Assembly (NCBI RefSeq): GCF_006516965.1
Contig: NZ_VHLH01000008.1
Span: 62,001 to 126,000, forward strand
Source: Pararhizobium mangrovi
GTDB lineage: Bacteria > Pseudomonadota > Alphaproteobacteria > Rhizobiales > Rhizobiaceae
DNA: 64,000 nucleotides
Direction: 5' to 3'
Under the pieces are notes generated by a model. It was not told the origin of the DNA, made no database searches, and was given only the letters and a program-made list of their open reading frames with translations. This document shows positions 1 to 10,453 of this stretch, in pieces. The position numbers were made by a program, and so were the translations under genes. Position 1 is the stretch's first letter. Each line of letters opens with the position of its first letter.

Positions 1-1
1 C

Positions 2-1201
<1,200 letters not shown>

Positions 1202-1258
1202 AGCGAGATCCGTAAAGCGCGCAGGGTTTTCGGACAAATCGAGCGTAGGGCGAACGTC

Positions 1259-2035
1259 ATGGCGGTGAAGGACTGGTCGGCAGCGCAGTACCTGAAGTTC
1301 GAGGCGGAGCGCACACGTCCGTCGCGTGATCTGCTGGCGCAGGTCGACGTCGCGGCGCCGCGGCGCGTCGTCGATATCGGTTGCGGGCCTGCGAACTCGA
1401 CCGAACTGCTTGCCGCCCGGTGGCCGGATGCGGAAGTGACCGGCCTCGACACCTCACCGGACATGCTCGAAAAGGCACGGGCGCGGTTGCCGCGTGCAAC
1501 CTTCGAACAGGCGGATGCGCGCGACTGGGCTCCGGCCGAGCCGGTCGATGTGATCTTCGCCAACGCCGTTTTCCAATGGCTGCCGGATCATCTCGCCGTG
1601 CTCGAACGGTTGATGGACCACCTGACGCCGGGCGGCGTGCTGGCCGTGCAGATGCCGGACAATCTTGCCGAACCGAGCCACGCGTTGATGCGCGAAACGG
1701 CGAACGAGCCGCCATTCGCGTCCCTTATCGGGAAGAACGTCGCGCGCGATCCATTGCCACCGGTCTCGGTCTATTACGATGCGCTGATCGGCAGGGCGAC
1801 ATCGGTCGATGTCTGGCACACGATCTATACCCATCCGCTCGAAGATGCGGGCGCGATCGTCGAATGGCTGAAGTCGACGGGCCTGCGCCCGTATCTGGCG
1901 CCGCTCGATGAGGATGCGCAGGCCGCGTTTCTTACCGCCTACGAGGCCCGCATCGCCGAGGCCTACCGGCCTCGCGCCGACGCAAAGGTACTCCTGCGCT
2001 TTCCGCGCCTCTTTATCGTCGCCAAGCGGGGCTAA
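1259..2035 (+). CDS. tam: Trans-aconitate 2-methyltransferase
   Basis: A 258-residue SAM-dependent methyltransferase that esterifies trans-aconitate, a by-product that inhibits aconitase. The class I SAM-binding motif VDIGCGPANS lies near residues 38-47. The acidic residue of strand 2 is in GLDTSPDM, and FANAVFQWLPDH and VQMPDNLAEPSH follow as in the E. coli enzyme, which it matches along its whole length up to the terminal LRFPRLFIVAKR. The ATG at 1259 follows ettA by 57 bases. Its TAA overlaps the stop codon of the convergent oxidoreductase gene by a few bases. Cytoplasmic. Confidence 0.93.
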   Translation: MAVKDWSAAQYLKFEAERTRPSRDLLAQVDVAAPRRVVDIGCGPANSTELLAARWPDAEVTGLDTSPDMLEKARARLPRATFEQADARDWAPAEPVDVIFANAVFQWLPDHLAVLERLMDHLTPGGVLAVQMPDNLAEPSHALMRETANEPPFASLIGKNVARDPLPPVSVYYDALIGRATSVDVWHTIYTHPLEDAGAIVEWLKSTGLRPYLAPLDEDAQAAFLTAYEARIAEAYRPRADAKVLLRFPRLFIVAKRG

Positions 2036-3096
2036 GCCGCGCCGGCAGCGCGTTCCGAGGCGTATTCGAGGCCGATCTCGCTTCGCCAGGCGTCGAGGCT
2101 GCGCATGTTGCCGAGCGTATCGGCCAGGCTCGCGCCTGGGCTTTCGAATTCCCGGCGTCCGGCTGCGACCGCCTCGGCGGCGGCGTCGGCTTCGAACGCA
2201 TAGAGATGGCGTTCCCTCGGAAAGTCGATCACTTCGCGTTCGCCGTCGGCGTCGATGATCGTGATGCTCGTCGGGCCGCCCGCGCGACCGCCGGCAAGCC
2301 ATGGCGAGGCGATCTCGATGGTACCGGCCTCGCCATGGACGCGGGCGACGTTTTCCAGCGCCACCGAGACGCCGCAGGAAAGCTGCGCGACGAGGCCGTC
2401 GTCGAAGTGCGCGATCGCGGCCGTCCAGTGATCGACGCCCGTCTCGCCGAGTTCGCCGAACGCCTTGATTGCGACCGGATCGCGGAAGGGCTTACCGACG
2501 GCAGCGCCGGCGACGAGCCGGGCGAAGGACATCGGGTAGCCACCGACGTCGAGGATGCCGCCGCCGGCGAGTGCATTGGCGAAGAGGCGGTGGTCCGCCT
2601 CGAATTCCTTGCGGAATCCGAAGGAGGCCTGAACCATGCGCACGCGGCCGACGCGTCCTTCGCGGACCAGCGCGCAAACGCGCGCCATCTGCGGATGCAG
2701 CCGGTACATGAACGCCTCGCCGAGAAAGACGTCGGCGCGTTTGGCGGCTTCGACAAGCGTCTCCGCCTCCTCGGCGTTGATGCCGACCGGCTTTTCGCAC
2801 AGCACGTGCTTGCCGGCAGCGATCGCCGCCGACGCGTTGGCGACGTGCATCGGATGCGGCGTCGCGACGTAGACCGCGTCGATGTTCGGATCGGCGAGAA
2901 GGGCTTCGTAGCCGATATGGATTTCGGCGCCGGGAAAGGCTTCCGCCAGATCGTCGGCTGGCCGCGAGCGGGTTGCGACGGCCGTGAGCGTGCCCCGCTC
3001 GGTTTCGGCGAGGCCGGCCGCGAACACCCGCGCGATCTCGCCGGTTCCCAGAATGCCCCAGCGAAGCTTACCGTTCGCGTCTGTCCCTGTCGGCAT
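2032..3096 (-). CDS. Gfo/Idh/MocA family oxidoreductase
   Basis: A 354-residue NAD(P)-dependent dehydrogenase of the glucose-fructose oxidoreductase / inositol dehydrogenase family. The N-terminal Rossmann fold starts with WGILGTGEIARVF (residues 13-25). The family signature CEKPVG lies near residue 100. The C-terminal half (KEFEADHRLF, then LDVGGYPMSFARLV) matches the substrate domain with its conserved GGG(I/A)LDxGxY segment. The substrate is probably a sugar, polyol or their 1-carboxylates but cannot be fixed from sequence. Monocistronic; it converges on tam with overlapping stop codons. Confidence 0.85.
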   Translation of the reverse strand: MPTGTDANGKLRWGILGTGEIARVFAAGLAETERGTLTAVATRSRPADDLAEAFPGAEIHIGYEALLADPNIDAVYVATPHPMHVANASAAIAAGKHVLCEKPVGINAEEAETLVEAAKRADVFLGEAFMYRLHPQMARVCALVREGRVGRVRMVQASFGFRKEFEADHRLFANALAGGGILDVGGYPMSFARLVAGAAVGKPFRDPVAIKAFGELGETGVDHWTAAIAHFDDGLVAQLSCGVSVALENVARVHGEAGTIEIASPWLAGGRAGGPTSITIIDADGEREVIDFPRERHLYAFEADAAAEAVAAGRREFESPGASLADTLGNMRSLDAWRSEIGLEYASERAAGAA

Positions 3097-3192
3097 CGAA
3101 TCCTCCCTGTGAACGCCCGCGGTGAACCTATCAGACCAACGGCGAGGTTTCGCTAGAGAATGGGCGTTTCGATGGTGTTGTCGGCGACGATT

Positions 3193-4497
3193 TCAGACAA
3201 CGACCTTCTGCGAAGGATAGCCCGGTTTGCCGAACACTCTTTCGTAGCGTTCGATCTCGGCTCGTTCGCCGCTCGCCTTCGCCGGATTGTCGGAAAGCTT
3301 GACCGCCGGGCGTCCGTCGACTTCGGAAACCTTGCAGACGAGCGAGATCGCACCGAGCGCGTCGTGGGAGCCGGGCGGCATGCCGCGGAAATCGTTGGTA
3401 AGGTTCGTGCCCCAGCCGAAGCTCAGCCGAACGCGTCCGTGGAACCGGCGATAGATCGCCTCCAGCGTCTCGAGGTCGAGGGCGTCGGAAAAGATCAGCA
3501 GCTTTTCCTTCGGGTCGACCCCGCGCTCGCGCCACCAATCCATGATGGTTTCGCCGATTTCGAGCGGCGGCGCCGAATCCGGCCGAAATCCCGTCCAGTT
3601 CGCGACGTCGTCCGGTGCGTCGCGCAGGAAGCTCTGCGTTCCGAACGTATCCGGCAGAACGATCAGGAGATTGCCGTCGTAATAGGTCTGCCAGTCCTCG
3701 AGGACCCGGTAGGGCGCCCGGCGCAGTTCTTCGTCGTCGCGCGCGAGGGCTGCAAGCACCATCGGCAGTTCGTGGGCGTTGGTGCCGATCGCCTCGAGGT
3801 CGGTTTCCATGGCGAGCAGCACGTTGCTCGAACCGATGAAATTGTCGCCGAGGCCTTCCTTCATCGCCTCGACGCACCACCGCTGCCACAGGAAGGAGTG
3901 GCGACGGCGGGTGCCGAAATCGGAGATGCGCAGGTCCGGCAGATCCTTCAGCCTTTCGACCTTTTCCCAGAGCTTCGCCTTGGCGCGAGCGTAGAGGATA
4001 TCGAGTTCGAAGCGGCCGTAGCTTCGAAGCAGCGCACGCGAGCGCAACTCGCTGATGATGGCGAGCGCCGGCGTTTCCCACATCGTCGTATAGGGCCACG
4101 TGCCATGGAAGTGCAGCTCGAACTGTCCGTCGCGGCGAGTGAGCTCGTATTCCGGCAGCCGGAAATCGGCGAGCCATTCCATGAAGGCCGGCCGGAAGAT
4201 CTGGTGAACGCCGTAGAAGCTGTTGCCGGCGAGCCAGATCAGTTCCTGCTTGGAAAAGCGCAGCGAGCGGGCATGGTCGAGCTGGGCGCGCAGTTCGCCC
4301 TCGTCGATCTCGTCGGCAAGCCGCACATGCGCCGATCGATTGATGACGGAAAAGGTGACGGAGCGATCCGCGTGCAGTCCCCAGATCATCTGGAGCATCA
4401 GGAGCTTGTAGAAATCCGTGTCGAGCAGGCTGCGCACGATCGGATCGAGCTTGAAGGTGTGGTTCCACACGCGTGTGGCGATATCCGTCGCGATCAT
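3193..4497 (-). CDS. pncB: Nicotinate phosphoribosyltransferase
   Basis: A 434-residue enzyme that makes nicotinate mononucleotide from nicotinate, PRPP and ATP in NAD salvage (Preiss-Handler pathway). The N-terminus has [11 protein letters not shown], the usual start of the PncB fold. The central [12 protein letters not shown] carries the conserved arginine-rich active-site loop and GSSNVLLA follows. The C-terminal [12 protein letters not shown] is the phosphate-binding region. The length is normal for the rhizobial enzyme. ATG at 4497 was chosen because AAGGGGAG sits just upstream; the frame stays open far upstream, but that extension has no family similarity. Divergent from the nucleotidase homologue, with 150 bases between them. 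Confidence 0.95.
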   Translation of the reverse strand: MIATDIATRVWNHTFKLDPIVRSLLDTDFYKLLMLQMIWGLHADRSVTFSVINRSAHVRLADEIDEGELRAQLDHARSLRFSKQELIWLAGNSFYGVHQIFRPAFMEWLADFRLPEYELTRRDGQFELHFHGTWPYTTMWETPALAIISELRSRALLRSYGRFELDILYARAKAKLWEKVERLKDLPDLRISDFGTRRRHSFLWQRWCVEAMKEGLGDNFIGSSNVLLAMETDLEAIGTNAHELPMVLAALARDDEELRRAPYRVLEDWQTYYDGNLLIVLPDTFGTQSFLRDAPDDVANWTGFRPDSAPPLEIGETIMDWWRERGVDPKEKLLIFSDALDLETLEAIYRRFHGRVRLSFGWGTNLTNDFRGMPPGSHDALGAISLVCKVSEVDGRPAVKLSDNPAKASGERAEIERYERVFGKPGYPSQKVVV

Positions 4498-4647
4498 GGC
4501 AAGCTCCCCTTGCAGCGCCTTCGAACCGTTACCGCGCGTGTCGCGCCGAGGCCAGACCCGATGCGTGGCCGATTTGCAAGCGCGCGGGATCGGTGCCAAA
4601 CCCGGTGGGCAAGATATGGCGATATCCCGGCTTGAGGAGGCCCTTCG

Positions 4648-5619
4648 ATGCAGGCGTACGACCGGCAGCGGCTCGAACGATACGACACGTCGACGACGAG
4701 CTACACGTTCGCCCAGATCACCGACGAGGATCACGACACCCAGGTGCGCCTCGACGATGGGGAAACCTTCTTCCAGGCAAGGCTGCGCTTCGACCGCGCC
4801 CATCGCCACGTCGACGAAGAGGGCCGCGCACGCTACACCTTCGAGATGATAGCGAACGACGAAGGCGGCGAGCGTCGCGTCTATTCCAAGTTCGGCGAGG
4901 TCGACGAGGAAACCTTTCGCGGCGGCGAATTCTCCGAACTGGTGCGGTGGGGCCGCCATCTGCTCGCCTTCGACGACCGCACGGGCATCGTCGGCGAGAT
5001 ACGCGGCGAAGACTACAGGATCATTCCCCGGCAGATCCTCATGACCGGGCCGGGCGACGCCTGGCAGAAGGGCTTCAAGTGCGAATGGGCGACGCTCTAC
5101 GGCAACGAGCTGATCGTCGGATCGCACGGCAAGAACGACCATCAGGCATGGGTCAAGCGCATCGATCCGGACGGCTACAAGGTGGTCAGCGAGGATTGGG
5201 GCCAGCACTATCGCCGCCTGCGCGAGGCCTGCGGCGTCGGTTCCGATGGCTACGTGACGCATGAGGCGGTGGACTGGGATCCCTACGGCGAACGCTGGTA
5301 CTTCTTCCCGCGCAAGGTCTCCTTCGAGCCGTTCGACGAACCCGTCGACGAGCGCGAGAAGGGCAACAACCGTCTGATCGTCGCCGATGCGAACTTCGAG
5401 GACATCGAGGTACGAACGGTCGGCGAACCGACGCCCGAGCGCGGTCCGTCGTCGCTCAAGCTCGTTCCCGGACGACCGAACGAATTCCTCTACGTCAAAT
5501 CGGTCGAGATCGGCGATCGTACCGAAAGCTGGATCGGCGCCGCCGACGTCGAGGGCAATCTGCTCGCCGAAGAGACGAAGCTCGGCGATTTCAAATGCGA
5601 AGGCATCGAATTCATGTAG
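4648..5619 (+). CDS. Soluble calcium-activated nucleotidase (apyrase, SCAN/CANT1) family protein
   Basis: A 323-residue protein that matches, over most of its length, the five-bladed propeller nucleotidase of animals (human CANT1 and blood-feeding-insect apyrases). Conserved blocks appear in the family order: the [20 protein letters not shown] region (about 100-120), KGFKCEW (about 142), [14 protein letters not shown], a [12 protein letters not shown] segment, WYFFPRKVS, and the terminal [15 protein letters not shown], which matches the family's ETKIG...YEGIEF ending. Family members hydrolyse UDP, GDP and sometimes ATP/ADP with Ca2+. Unlike the animal proteins it has no signal peptide, so it should be cytoplasmic unless the start is wrong. 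A good start is at 4648 after GAGGAGGCC. Activity is not proven. Confidence 0.8.
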   Translation: MQAYDRQRLERYDTSTTSYTFAQITDEDHDTQVRLDDGETFFQARLRFDRAHRHVDEEGRARYTFEMIANDEGGERRVYSKFGEVDEETFRGGEFSELVRWGRHLLAFDDRTGIVGEIRGEDYRIIPRQILMTGPGDAWQKGFKCEWATLYGNELIVGSHGKNDHQAWVKRIDPDGYKVVSEDWGQHYRRLREACGVGSDGYVTHEAVDWDPYGERWYFFPRKVSFEPFDEPVDEREKGNNRLIVADANFEDIEVRTVGEPTPERGPSSLKLVPGRPNEFLYVKSVEIGDRTESWIGAADVEGNLLAEETKLGDFKCEGIEFM

Positions 5620-5717
5620 CGCGGAGCGCCGAATGCCGGCGCCCGGAAGCGATACGCCGATCGAAAGAATTGCGCGCGGAGCGTTAACCGGATCGGACAG
5701 GTTTTTCCGGTAGCATC

Positions 5718-6863
5718 ATGGCCATGAAGCACTTCTTGGCATCCGACGCGCCGATGCAGGCGAAAGAGACCGGTACATCGGTCGGCACGTTCACCCGTAC
5801 GGGTATGGCGCTGCTTTCGCTGCTCCATGTCCTCCTCGCTCTCAGTTTCCTTGCCGTGGCAGCGCTGGCGACCACCGAAGCGCATGCACGGGACGGGACG
5901 AACGCCGCGAACCGAACCGAGGACGGGTGCGGCGGGCACGACCTTCTCGATGCGATGCGCCGGAACGATCCCGCCAAGCTTGCCGCCATCGATGCGGCGG
6001 CTGAAAAGGTCGCGAACGGCGACCATCGCCTGTGGAAGATCACGACGCCGAAGGCGAAGCAGCCTTCCTGGCTGTTCGGCACGATGCATGTTGCCGATCC
6101 GCGCGTGCTCGATCTGCCAGATGCGGCGAAGGACGCGCTCGAAAAGGCCGATACGATCGTCATCGAGACGACCGGCGTGCTCGATCCGGTAAAGGCGCAG
6201 GCCGATATCCTCGCCCATCCCGATCTCACCATGTTCACCGACGGTTCGACGCTCGCCGCCCATATGAGCGCGTCGGACCTCGCGCTCGTAAAGAAGCGGC
6301 TTCAGGAAGAGGGGCTTTCCTACGCCCTCGTCGCCAAGATGAAGCCGTGGATCCTGGCCGGCATGATCGCCCGTCCGGCCTGCGAGGAAAAGCGCACCGA
6401 TGCGGGCGAAGACTTTCTCGACAAGCAGATCGCGGAGGACGCGAAGGCGAAGGGCAAGGCGGTGAAGGGGCTGGAAACGCTCGACGAGCAGCTGCGCGCC
6501 ATGGCCGACCTGCCGATGAAGTTCCATATCCGCGGTCTCGTCGAGGCGCTGCAACTCGGCGCTCTGATGAACGACGTCACCGTGACGATGACGGATCTCT
6601 ATCTCGACGGTCGCATCAGCGCGATCCTGCCGATGATGGAGGCGATCGGCCCCGATGCCGGAGCCGACGAGGATGCCGGTTACGCCGAATTCCGCAAGCG
6701 CATCGTCACCGACCGCAATGCCGTCATGGCCGAGCGTGCCCGACCGATGATCGATGCGGGCGGTGCCTTCATCGCCGTCGGCGCGCTGCACCTGCCGGGC
6801 AGGGAAGGCCTCGTCGCGAGGCTCAGGAAGGCCGGCTACACCGTTCGCCCGCTGGCGCGATAG
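5718..6863 (+). CDS. TraB/GumN family protein, exported
   Basis: A 381-residue protein of the TraB/GumN (Tiki-like, EreA-related) fold. A hydrophobic stretch at about 29-55 (MALLSLLHVLLALSFLAVAA) ending in AHA-R looks like a signal peptide with a long N-region. The mature protein has the family landmarks SWLFGTMHVAD, ETTGVLDP, GLETLDEQL and the C-terminal FIAVGALHLPG followed by GLVARLRKAGY. The paired GTxH and GxxH motifs are the metal-binding residues in this superfamily. Bacterial members are poorly characterised. ATG codons at 5718 and 5724 are both possible. It ends 20 bases before the convergent ABC permease gene. Confidence 0.85.
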   Translation: MAMKHFLASDAPMQAKETGTSVGTFTRTGMALLSLLHVLLALSFLAVAALATTEAHARDGTNAANRTEDGCGGHDLLDAMRRNDPAKLAAIDAAAEKVANGDHRLWKITTPKAKQPSWLFGTMHVADPRVLDLPDAAKDALEKADTIVIETTGVLDPVKAQADILAHPDLTMFTDGSTLAAHMSASDLALVKKRLQEEGLSYALVAKMKPWILAGMIARPACEEKRTDAGEDFLDKQIAEDAKAKGKAVKGLETLDEQLRAMADLPMKFHIRGLVEALQLGALMNDVTVTMTDLYLDGRISAILPMMEAIGPDAGADEDAGYAEFRKRIVTDRNAVMAERARPMIDAGGAFIAVGALHLPGREGLVARLRKAGYTVRPLAR

Positions 6864-6883
6864 CTCGTTCGGCTTCGGGGCCG

Positions 6884-7720
6884 TCAGACGCCTCGGATCG
6901 GCACGCGGCTTTCGACGACGCGGACCAGCAGGACGAGGATGCCCGTCAGTGCCATGTAGATGCCGGCGAGGAAGAGAAGCGGCGCGTAGACGAGGTAGGT
7001 GTCCTGGCGCACCTGTGCGATCACGCCGTAGACGTCGACGACGGTGATGGTGGCCGCGAGCGGCGTCGACTTGAGCTGCATGATGATCTCGCCGCCGAGC
7101 GTCGGCAGCGCGCGGAAGAAGGCGCGCGGAAGCCAGATGCGCCGCAAGAGCTTGAACGGGCTCATGCCGTAGGCCCGGCCGGCCTCGAGCTCGCCGTGCG
7201 GCACGCCGGCGAAGGCACCGCGCATGACCTCGCCCTCGTAGCCGGCGAACGAGATGGTCAGCGTGAAGAGCGCGTAGGGCCAGGCCTGACGCAGATAGTC
7301 CCAGAGGAACGACTGGCGGATCGCGGGGATCGTCGGGAACAGCGACCCGACGCCGAAATAAAGCAGCCAGAGCTGCAGAAGCAGCGGCGTGCCGCGGATC
7401 AGCGTGCAGAAGCCGCGTGCGGGCAGGGCGAGGATGCGCGGCCCCGCGACCTGGGCGAGGCCGAGCGGCACCGCCATGAGAAAGCCGAGCACGATCGACA
7501 GCACCAGCAGCCAGACGGAACGCCATACGCCGATCAGGATCTGCGGCCAGTATTCGACGAGCCAGTCCCAGCGCATCGTCGCCGCCGCCAGCATGACGAG
7601 TGCGACGCTGACGACGAGGAGGACGATGCGGTGCGGCTGCCACCAGCTTCGCCCCCGCGTTGCCGGTCGGGCGAGTTCGGCAAGGCCTGGCTCGGTTTCG
7701 AGCGGTTCGGTGCGCGTCAC
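6884..7720 (-). CDS. Polar amino-acid ABC transporter permease (HisM type)
   Basis: A 278-residue inner-membrane permease of the His/Glu/Gln/Arg/opine family. After a polar N-terminus it has about five to six hydrophobic segments. The LIRGTPLLLQLWLLYFG segment is a family hallmark, and GELEAGRAYGMSPFK is the EAA cytoplasmic loop that contacts the ATPase. GTG at 7720 is chosen because GGGAGGTG lies just upstream; it starts 4 bases after the stop of the partner permease. Last gene of a four-gene operon (ATPase, binding protein, HisQ-like, HisM-like). Confidence 0.9.
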   Translation of the reverse strand: MTRTEPLETEPGLAELARPATRGRSWWQPHRIVLLVVSVALVMLAAATMRWDWLVEYWPQILIGVWRSVWLLVLSIVLGFLMAVPLGLAQVAGPRILALPARGFCTLIRGTPLLLQLWLLYFGVGSLFPTIPAIRQSFLWDYLRQAWPYALFTLTISFAGYEGEVMRGAFAGVPHGELEAGRAYGMSPFKLLRRIWLPRAFFRALPTLGGEIIMQLKSTPLAATITVVDVYGVIAQVRQDTYLVYAPLLFLAGIYMALTGILVLLVRVVESRVPIRGV

Positions 7721-7724
7721 CGGT

Positions 7725-8435
7725 TCACACCTCCCGCATGCCGCGTCGCGCGCGGCGTTCGACCACGCGAATGATCTGGTTCGAGACGAGCGTGACCATG
7801 AGATAGAGGATGCCGGCTGCGCAGAAGAAGAGGAAGTAATCCTTCGTCGCGCCGCCCGCCTGGCGTGTCGCCATGGTCAGTTCGGTAAAGCCGACGACGG
7901 CGAGAAGGGCCGTATCCTTCGTGGCGATGAGCCAGAGATTAGCGAGGCCCGGAATGGCATGCGGCAGCATGGCGGGCAGCGTGATCCGGCGCAGGAGCAG
8001 GCCGGACGGCATGCCGTAGGCACGCGCCGCCTCGATTTCGCCGAAGGGCACGGCCTTGATCGCCCCGCGCAGCACCTCCGTCGAGTAGGCGCCCTGGACG
8101 ATGCCGATGACGAAGATGCCGGCGACGAGGCCGTTGATGTTGACGGCGTCGTGGCCGAGGCTTTCCGCCAGCCGGTTCACGGCGTCCGTGCCGGCGTAAT
8201 AGATCAGCACGATGAGGACGAGTTCCGGGATCGCGCGAATGGCGGTCGTGTAGCACTCGAGGAGATCGCGCGTGACGGGACCGCCGTAAAGCTTGCCGAA
8301 GGCGCCGCCGACGCCGATCGCCAGGCCGAGCGCATAGCCGCCTCCGGCGATTTCGAGCGAGGTGACGAGGCCCCTCAGCAAGACCCCGCCCCAGCCCGGC
8401 GGGGATAGGGCGAGAAGGCTCCAGTCGATGCCCAT
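7725..8435 (-). CDS. Polar amino-acid ABC transporter permease (HisQ type)
   Basis: A 236-residue inner-membrane permease, partner of the following HisM-type gene. It has the family's N-terminal GVLLRGLVTSLEIA segment, AIRAIPELVLIVLIYY in the position of the conserved R-(G/A)-(T/I)-P-x-L motif, and the EAA loop GEIEAARAYGMPSG. Such pairs form a heterodimeric channel. It lies 86 bases downstream of the binding-protein gene, with a stem-loop in between, as is common where the binding protein is needed in excess. Confidence 0.9.
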   Translation of the reverse strand: MGIDWSLLALSPPGWGGVLLRGLVTSLEIAGGGYALGLAIGVGGAFGKLYGGPVTRDLLECYTTAIRAIPELVLIVLIYYAGTDAVNRLAESLGHDAVNINGLVAGIFVIGIVQGAYSTEVLRGAIKAVPFGEIEAARAYGMPSGLLLRRITLPAMLPHAIPGLANLWLIATKDTALLAVVGFTELTMATRQAGGATKDYFLFFCAAGILYLMVTLVSNQIIRVVERRARRGMREV

Positions 8436-8486
8436 CGTGGCCGTCGTCTCCTACCGTTCGTCCCCTCGGCTGTCCGGCTTGGCAGC

Positions 8487-8505
8487 GGCCGGCATGGCGC
8501 CGGCC
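8487..8505 (-). other. Intercistronic stem-loop after the amino-acid binding-protein gene
   Basis: A perfect 7-bp GC stem (GGCCGGC / GCCGGCC) with a 5-base loop, 16 bases after the binding-protein stop codon and before the HisQ-type permease. No T-run follows, so it is more likely an mRNA-stabilising or partial-attenuation hairpin than a full terminator. A similar element sits at the same place in the peptide transporter operon (17034-17058). Confidence 0.5.
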
Positions 8506-8521
8506 ACCGTGTCCGCGAGCG

Positions 8522-9304
8522 TCAGCCGCCGTAGATGTCGAAGTCGAAGTACTTGTCGGAGATCTTCTTGTAAGTGCCGTTCTGGCGGATGGCGTCGATC
8601 GCGGCGTTGACCTTCTTCTTCAGGTCGTCGTCGCCCTTGCGGAAGCCGGCGCCGATGCCCGTACCGAGCACGTCGGCGTCCGGATCGACCTTGCCCTTCA
8701 TCTCGCAGCATGCCTTGCCCTGATCGCTGTCGAGGAAGGGCTGCAGGGCGAGCGCATCGGCGAGCGTCGCGTCGATGCGTCCGCTCACGAGGTCCTGATT
8801 GGCCTCGTCCTGCTGCTGGTAGACCTTGAGGCTGGCGCCGGGGAAATGCTTACGCGCATAGGTCTCGTGAATGGTGGAAACCTGAACGCCCAGATACTTT
8901 CCGTCCATGCCGTCCTTCGTCGGCTTGAAGTCCTCGGACTTCTGGCCGACGACGATCGCCGGCGTCTGGTAGTACTTCTCGGAGAAGTCGATCTCCTTCT
9001 TGCGGTCGGCGGTGATCGACATCGAATTGAAGATCATGTCGATCTTGCCGGACTTGAGCGCCGGAATGATGCCGTCCCACGAAACGGGTGTGATCTTGCA
9101 GTCGAGATCGGCCTGCTTGCAGACCGCATGCATGATGTCGATCTCCCAGCCGCTCCAGTTGCCGGAGGCGTCGGGCTGGCTGAAGGGCGGGTAGGGCTCG
9201 GCGGAGATGCCGACCTTGACGGTTTCGGCAGCATGCGCCGAAGCGCCGAGCGGCAGGGCGATCGCGAAGGCTGCGAGCGCGATCTTCGTGAGCAAGGATT
9301 TCAT
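8522..9304 (-). CDS. Amino-acid ABC transporter substrate-binding protein (family 3)
   Basis: A 260-residue periplasmic receptor for a polar or basic amino acid or opine-like compound. The first 27 residues are a signal peptide (MKSLLTKIALAAFAIALPLG, cut after a SAHA-type site). The mature protein begins VKVGISAEPYPPF, then GWEIDIMHAVC and GIIPALKSGKIDMIFNSMS, all typical of SBP family 3. The ligand cannot be named. ATG at 9304 is preceded by AGAGGGAA. The frame is open 28 codons further upstream, but that part is not signal-like. Two cysteines (ACCEM) occur in the C-terminal lobe. Confidence 0.9.
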   Translation of the reverse strand: MKSLLTKIALAAFAIALPLGASAHAAETVKVGISAEPYPPFSQPDASGNWSGWEIDIMHAVCKQADLDCKITPVSWDGIIPALKSGKIDMIFNSMSITADRKKEIDFSEKYYQTPAIVVGQKSEDFKPTKDGMDGKYLGVQVSTIHETYARKHFPGASLKVYQQQDEANQDLVSGRIDATLADALALQPFLDSDQGKACCEMKGKVDPDADVLGTGIGAGFRKGDDDLKKKVNAAIDAIRQNGTYKKISDKYFDFDIYGG

Positions 9305-9384
9305 GCGTCTGTTCCCTCTTATGGATCCGGTGGTCGGTCGAACGCGGCGTGCGGCCGTGCCGCCTGCCGTGGGCTGGCTCGATC

Positions 9385-10152
9385 TCATCGGATCGAGCCG
9401 ATGAAGCGCTGCAGGCGCTCCGATTTCGGATGGTTGAAGATGGCGTTCGGCTCACCTTCCTCCTCGACGAGGCCCTGATGGAGGAAGATCACGCGGTTGG
9501 CGACTTCGCGCGCGAAGCTCATCTCGTGGGTGACGAGGATCATGGTGCGTCCCTCGCTCGCGAGATCTCGGATGACGGTCAGCACCTCGCCGACCAGTTC
9601 GGGATCGAGCGCGGAGGTCGGCTCGTCGAAGAGCATGACGTCGGGGTTGATGGCGAGCGCACGTGCGATCGCCGCACGCTGCTGCTGCCCTCCCGAGAGA
9701 TAGGCGGGAAAGGTGTCGCGCTTTTCGAACAGGCCGACCCGCTCGAGCAGCGCGTCCGCGTCGCGGATCGCTTCGTCGCGCTTGCGGCCGAGCACGTGGA
9801 TCGGCACTTCGATCACGTTGTCGCGCAGCGTCATGTGCTGCCACAGATTGAAGGACTGGAAGACCATGCCGAGCCGGGTGCGGATGCGCTGGATCTGCCG
9901 GCGGTCGGCGATCTCGCTCTCGCCATGGCCATTGCGGCGAAGGCCGATCTCCTCGCCATGGACGCGCACGGTGCCCGAACTCGGGATCTCCAGCATGTTG
10001 ATGCAGCGAAGCAGCGTCGACTTGCCGGAGCCGCTCGCACCGATGATCGCCGTCACGTCGCCGACATGGGAGGTCATCGAGATGCCTTTCAGCACCTCGA
10101 GCTGGCCGAAGGATTTGTGCACGTCGACCAGTTCGACCACGGCCTCGCGCAT
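9385..10152 (-). CDS. Polar amino-acid ABC transporter ATP-binding protein (HisP/GlnQ type)
   Basis: ATPase subunit of the transporter. Walker A is GASGSGKST, the Q-loop is [10 protein letters not shown], the signature is LSGGQQQR, Walker B is [14 protein letters not shown] and the H-loop is [11 protein letters not shown]; this pattern is diagnostic for the polar amino-acid family. I place the start at ATG 10152, where the conserved N-terminus ([12 protein letters not shown]) begins. An in-frame ATG at 10320 would add 56 low-complexity polar residues and has no clear ribosome site. First gene of the operon; its promoter should lie between it and the divergent TetR gene. Confidence 0.9.
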   Translation of the reverse strand: MREAVVELVDVHKSFGQLEVLKGISMTSHVGDVTAIIGASGSGKSTLLRCINMLEIPSSGTVRVHGEEIGLRRNGHGESEIADRRQIQRIRTRLGMVFQSFNLWQHMTLRDNVIEVPIHVLGRKRDEAIRDADALLERVGLFEKRDTFPAYLSGGQQQRAAIARALAINPDVMLFDEPTSALDPELVGEVLTVIRDLASEGRTMILVTHEMSFAREVANRVIFLHQGLVEEEGEPNAIFNHPKSERLQRFIGSIR

Positions 10153-10329
10153 GGCACCTGTGGCATGACCGGAGGCACGATCGGCGGTCGGGGAGGGCGC
10201 GGTCTCCTGGCTCAAGCCGGTTCCGCTCGCCCTGCTCTCGATTTCGGGCCGTAGAGCATCATCGCGTCGATCGTCGTTCCCATGAGTATGTTTTTCGTCT
10301 TGGTTGGGCTCATCATGCACTTGAAGACG

Positions 10330-10349
10330 AATTATGCAAATGTATAATT
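10330..10349. promoter_or_regulatory. Candidate operator: 20-bp AT-rich inverted repeat
   Basis: AATTAT-N8-ATAATT, a perfect 6-bp inverted repeat in a short AT-rich patch between the divergent amino-acid transporter operon and the TetR gene. Its place and symmetry suit a dimeric TetR/BetI repressor that controls both directions. The assignment to that regulator is inference. Confidence 0.4.
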
Positions 10350-10453
10350 ACGTTCGTCCGGCTGGTGGTGCGCGCGTCGCAGAGGCCTGAAAGGGCCAAC
10401 ACACCCCAACGGGAGGGCGCGGTGACGAGGATGCCTGTCCGCAAGGGTGCGAC

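Noticed and set aside
3193-5262. A 689-codon frame that would fuse PncB to a long N-terminal part
   Set aside because: Similarity to PncB starts exactly at ATG 4497 with a good ribosome site. The upstream part is antisense to the nucleotidase gene and an artefact of high GC.
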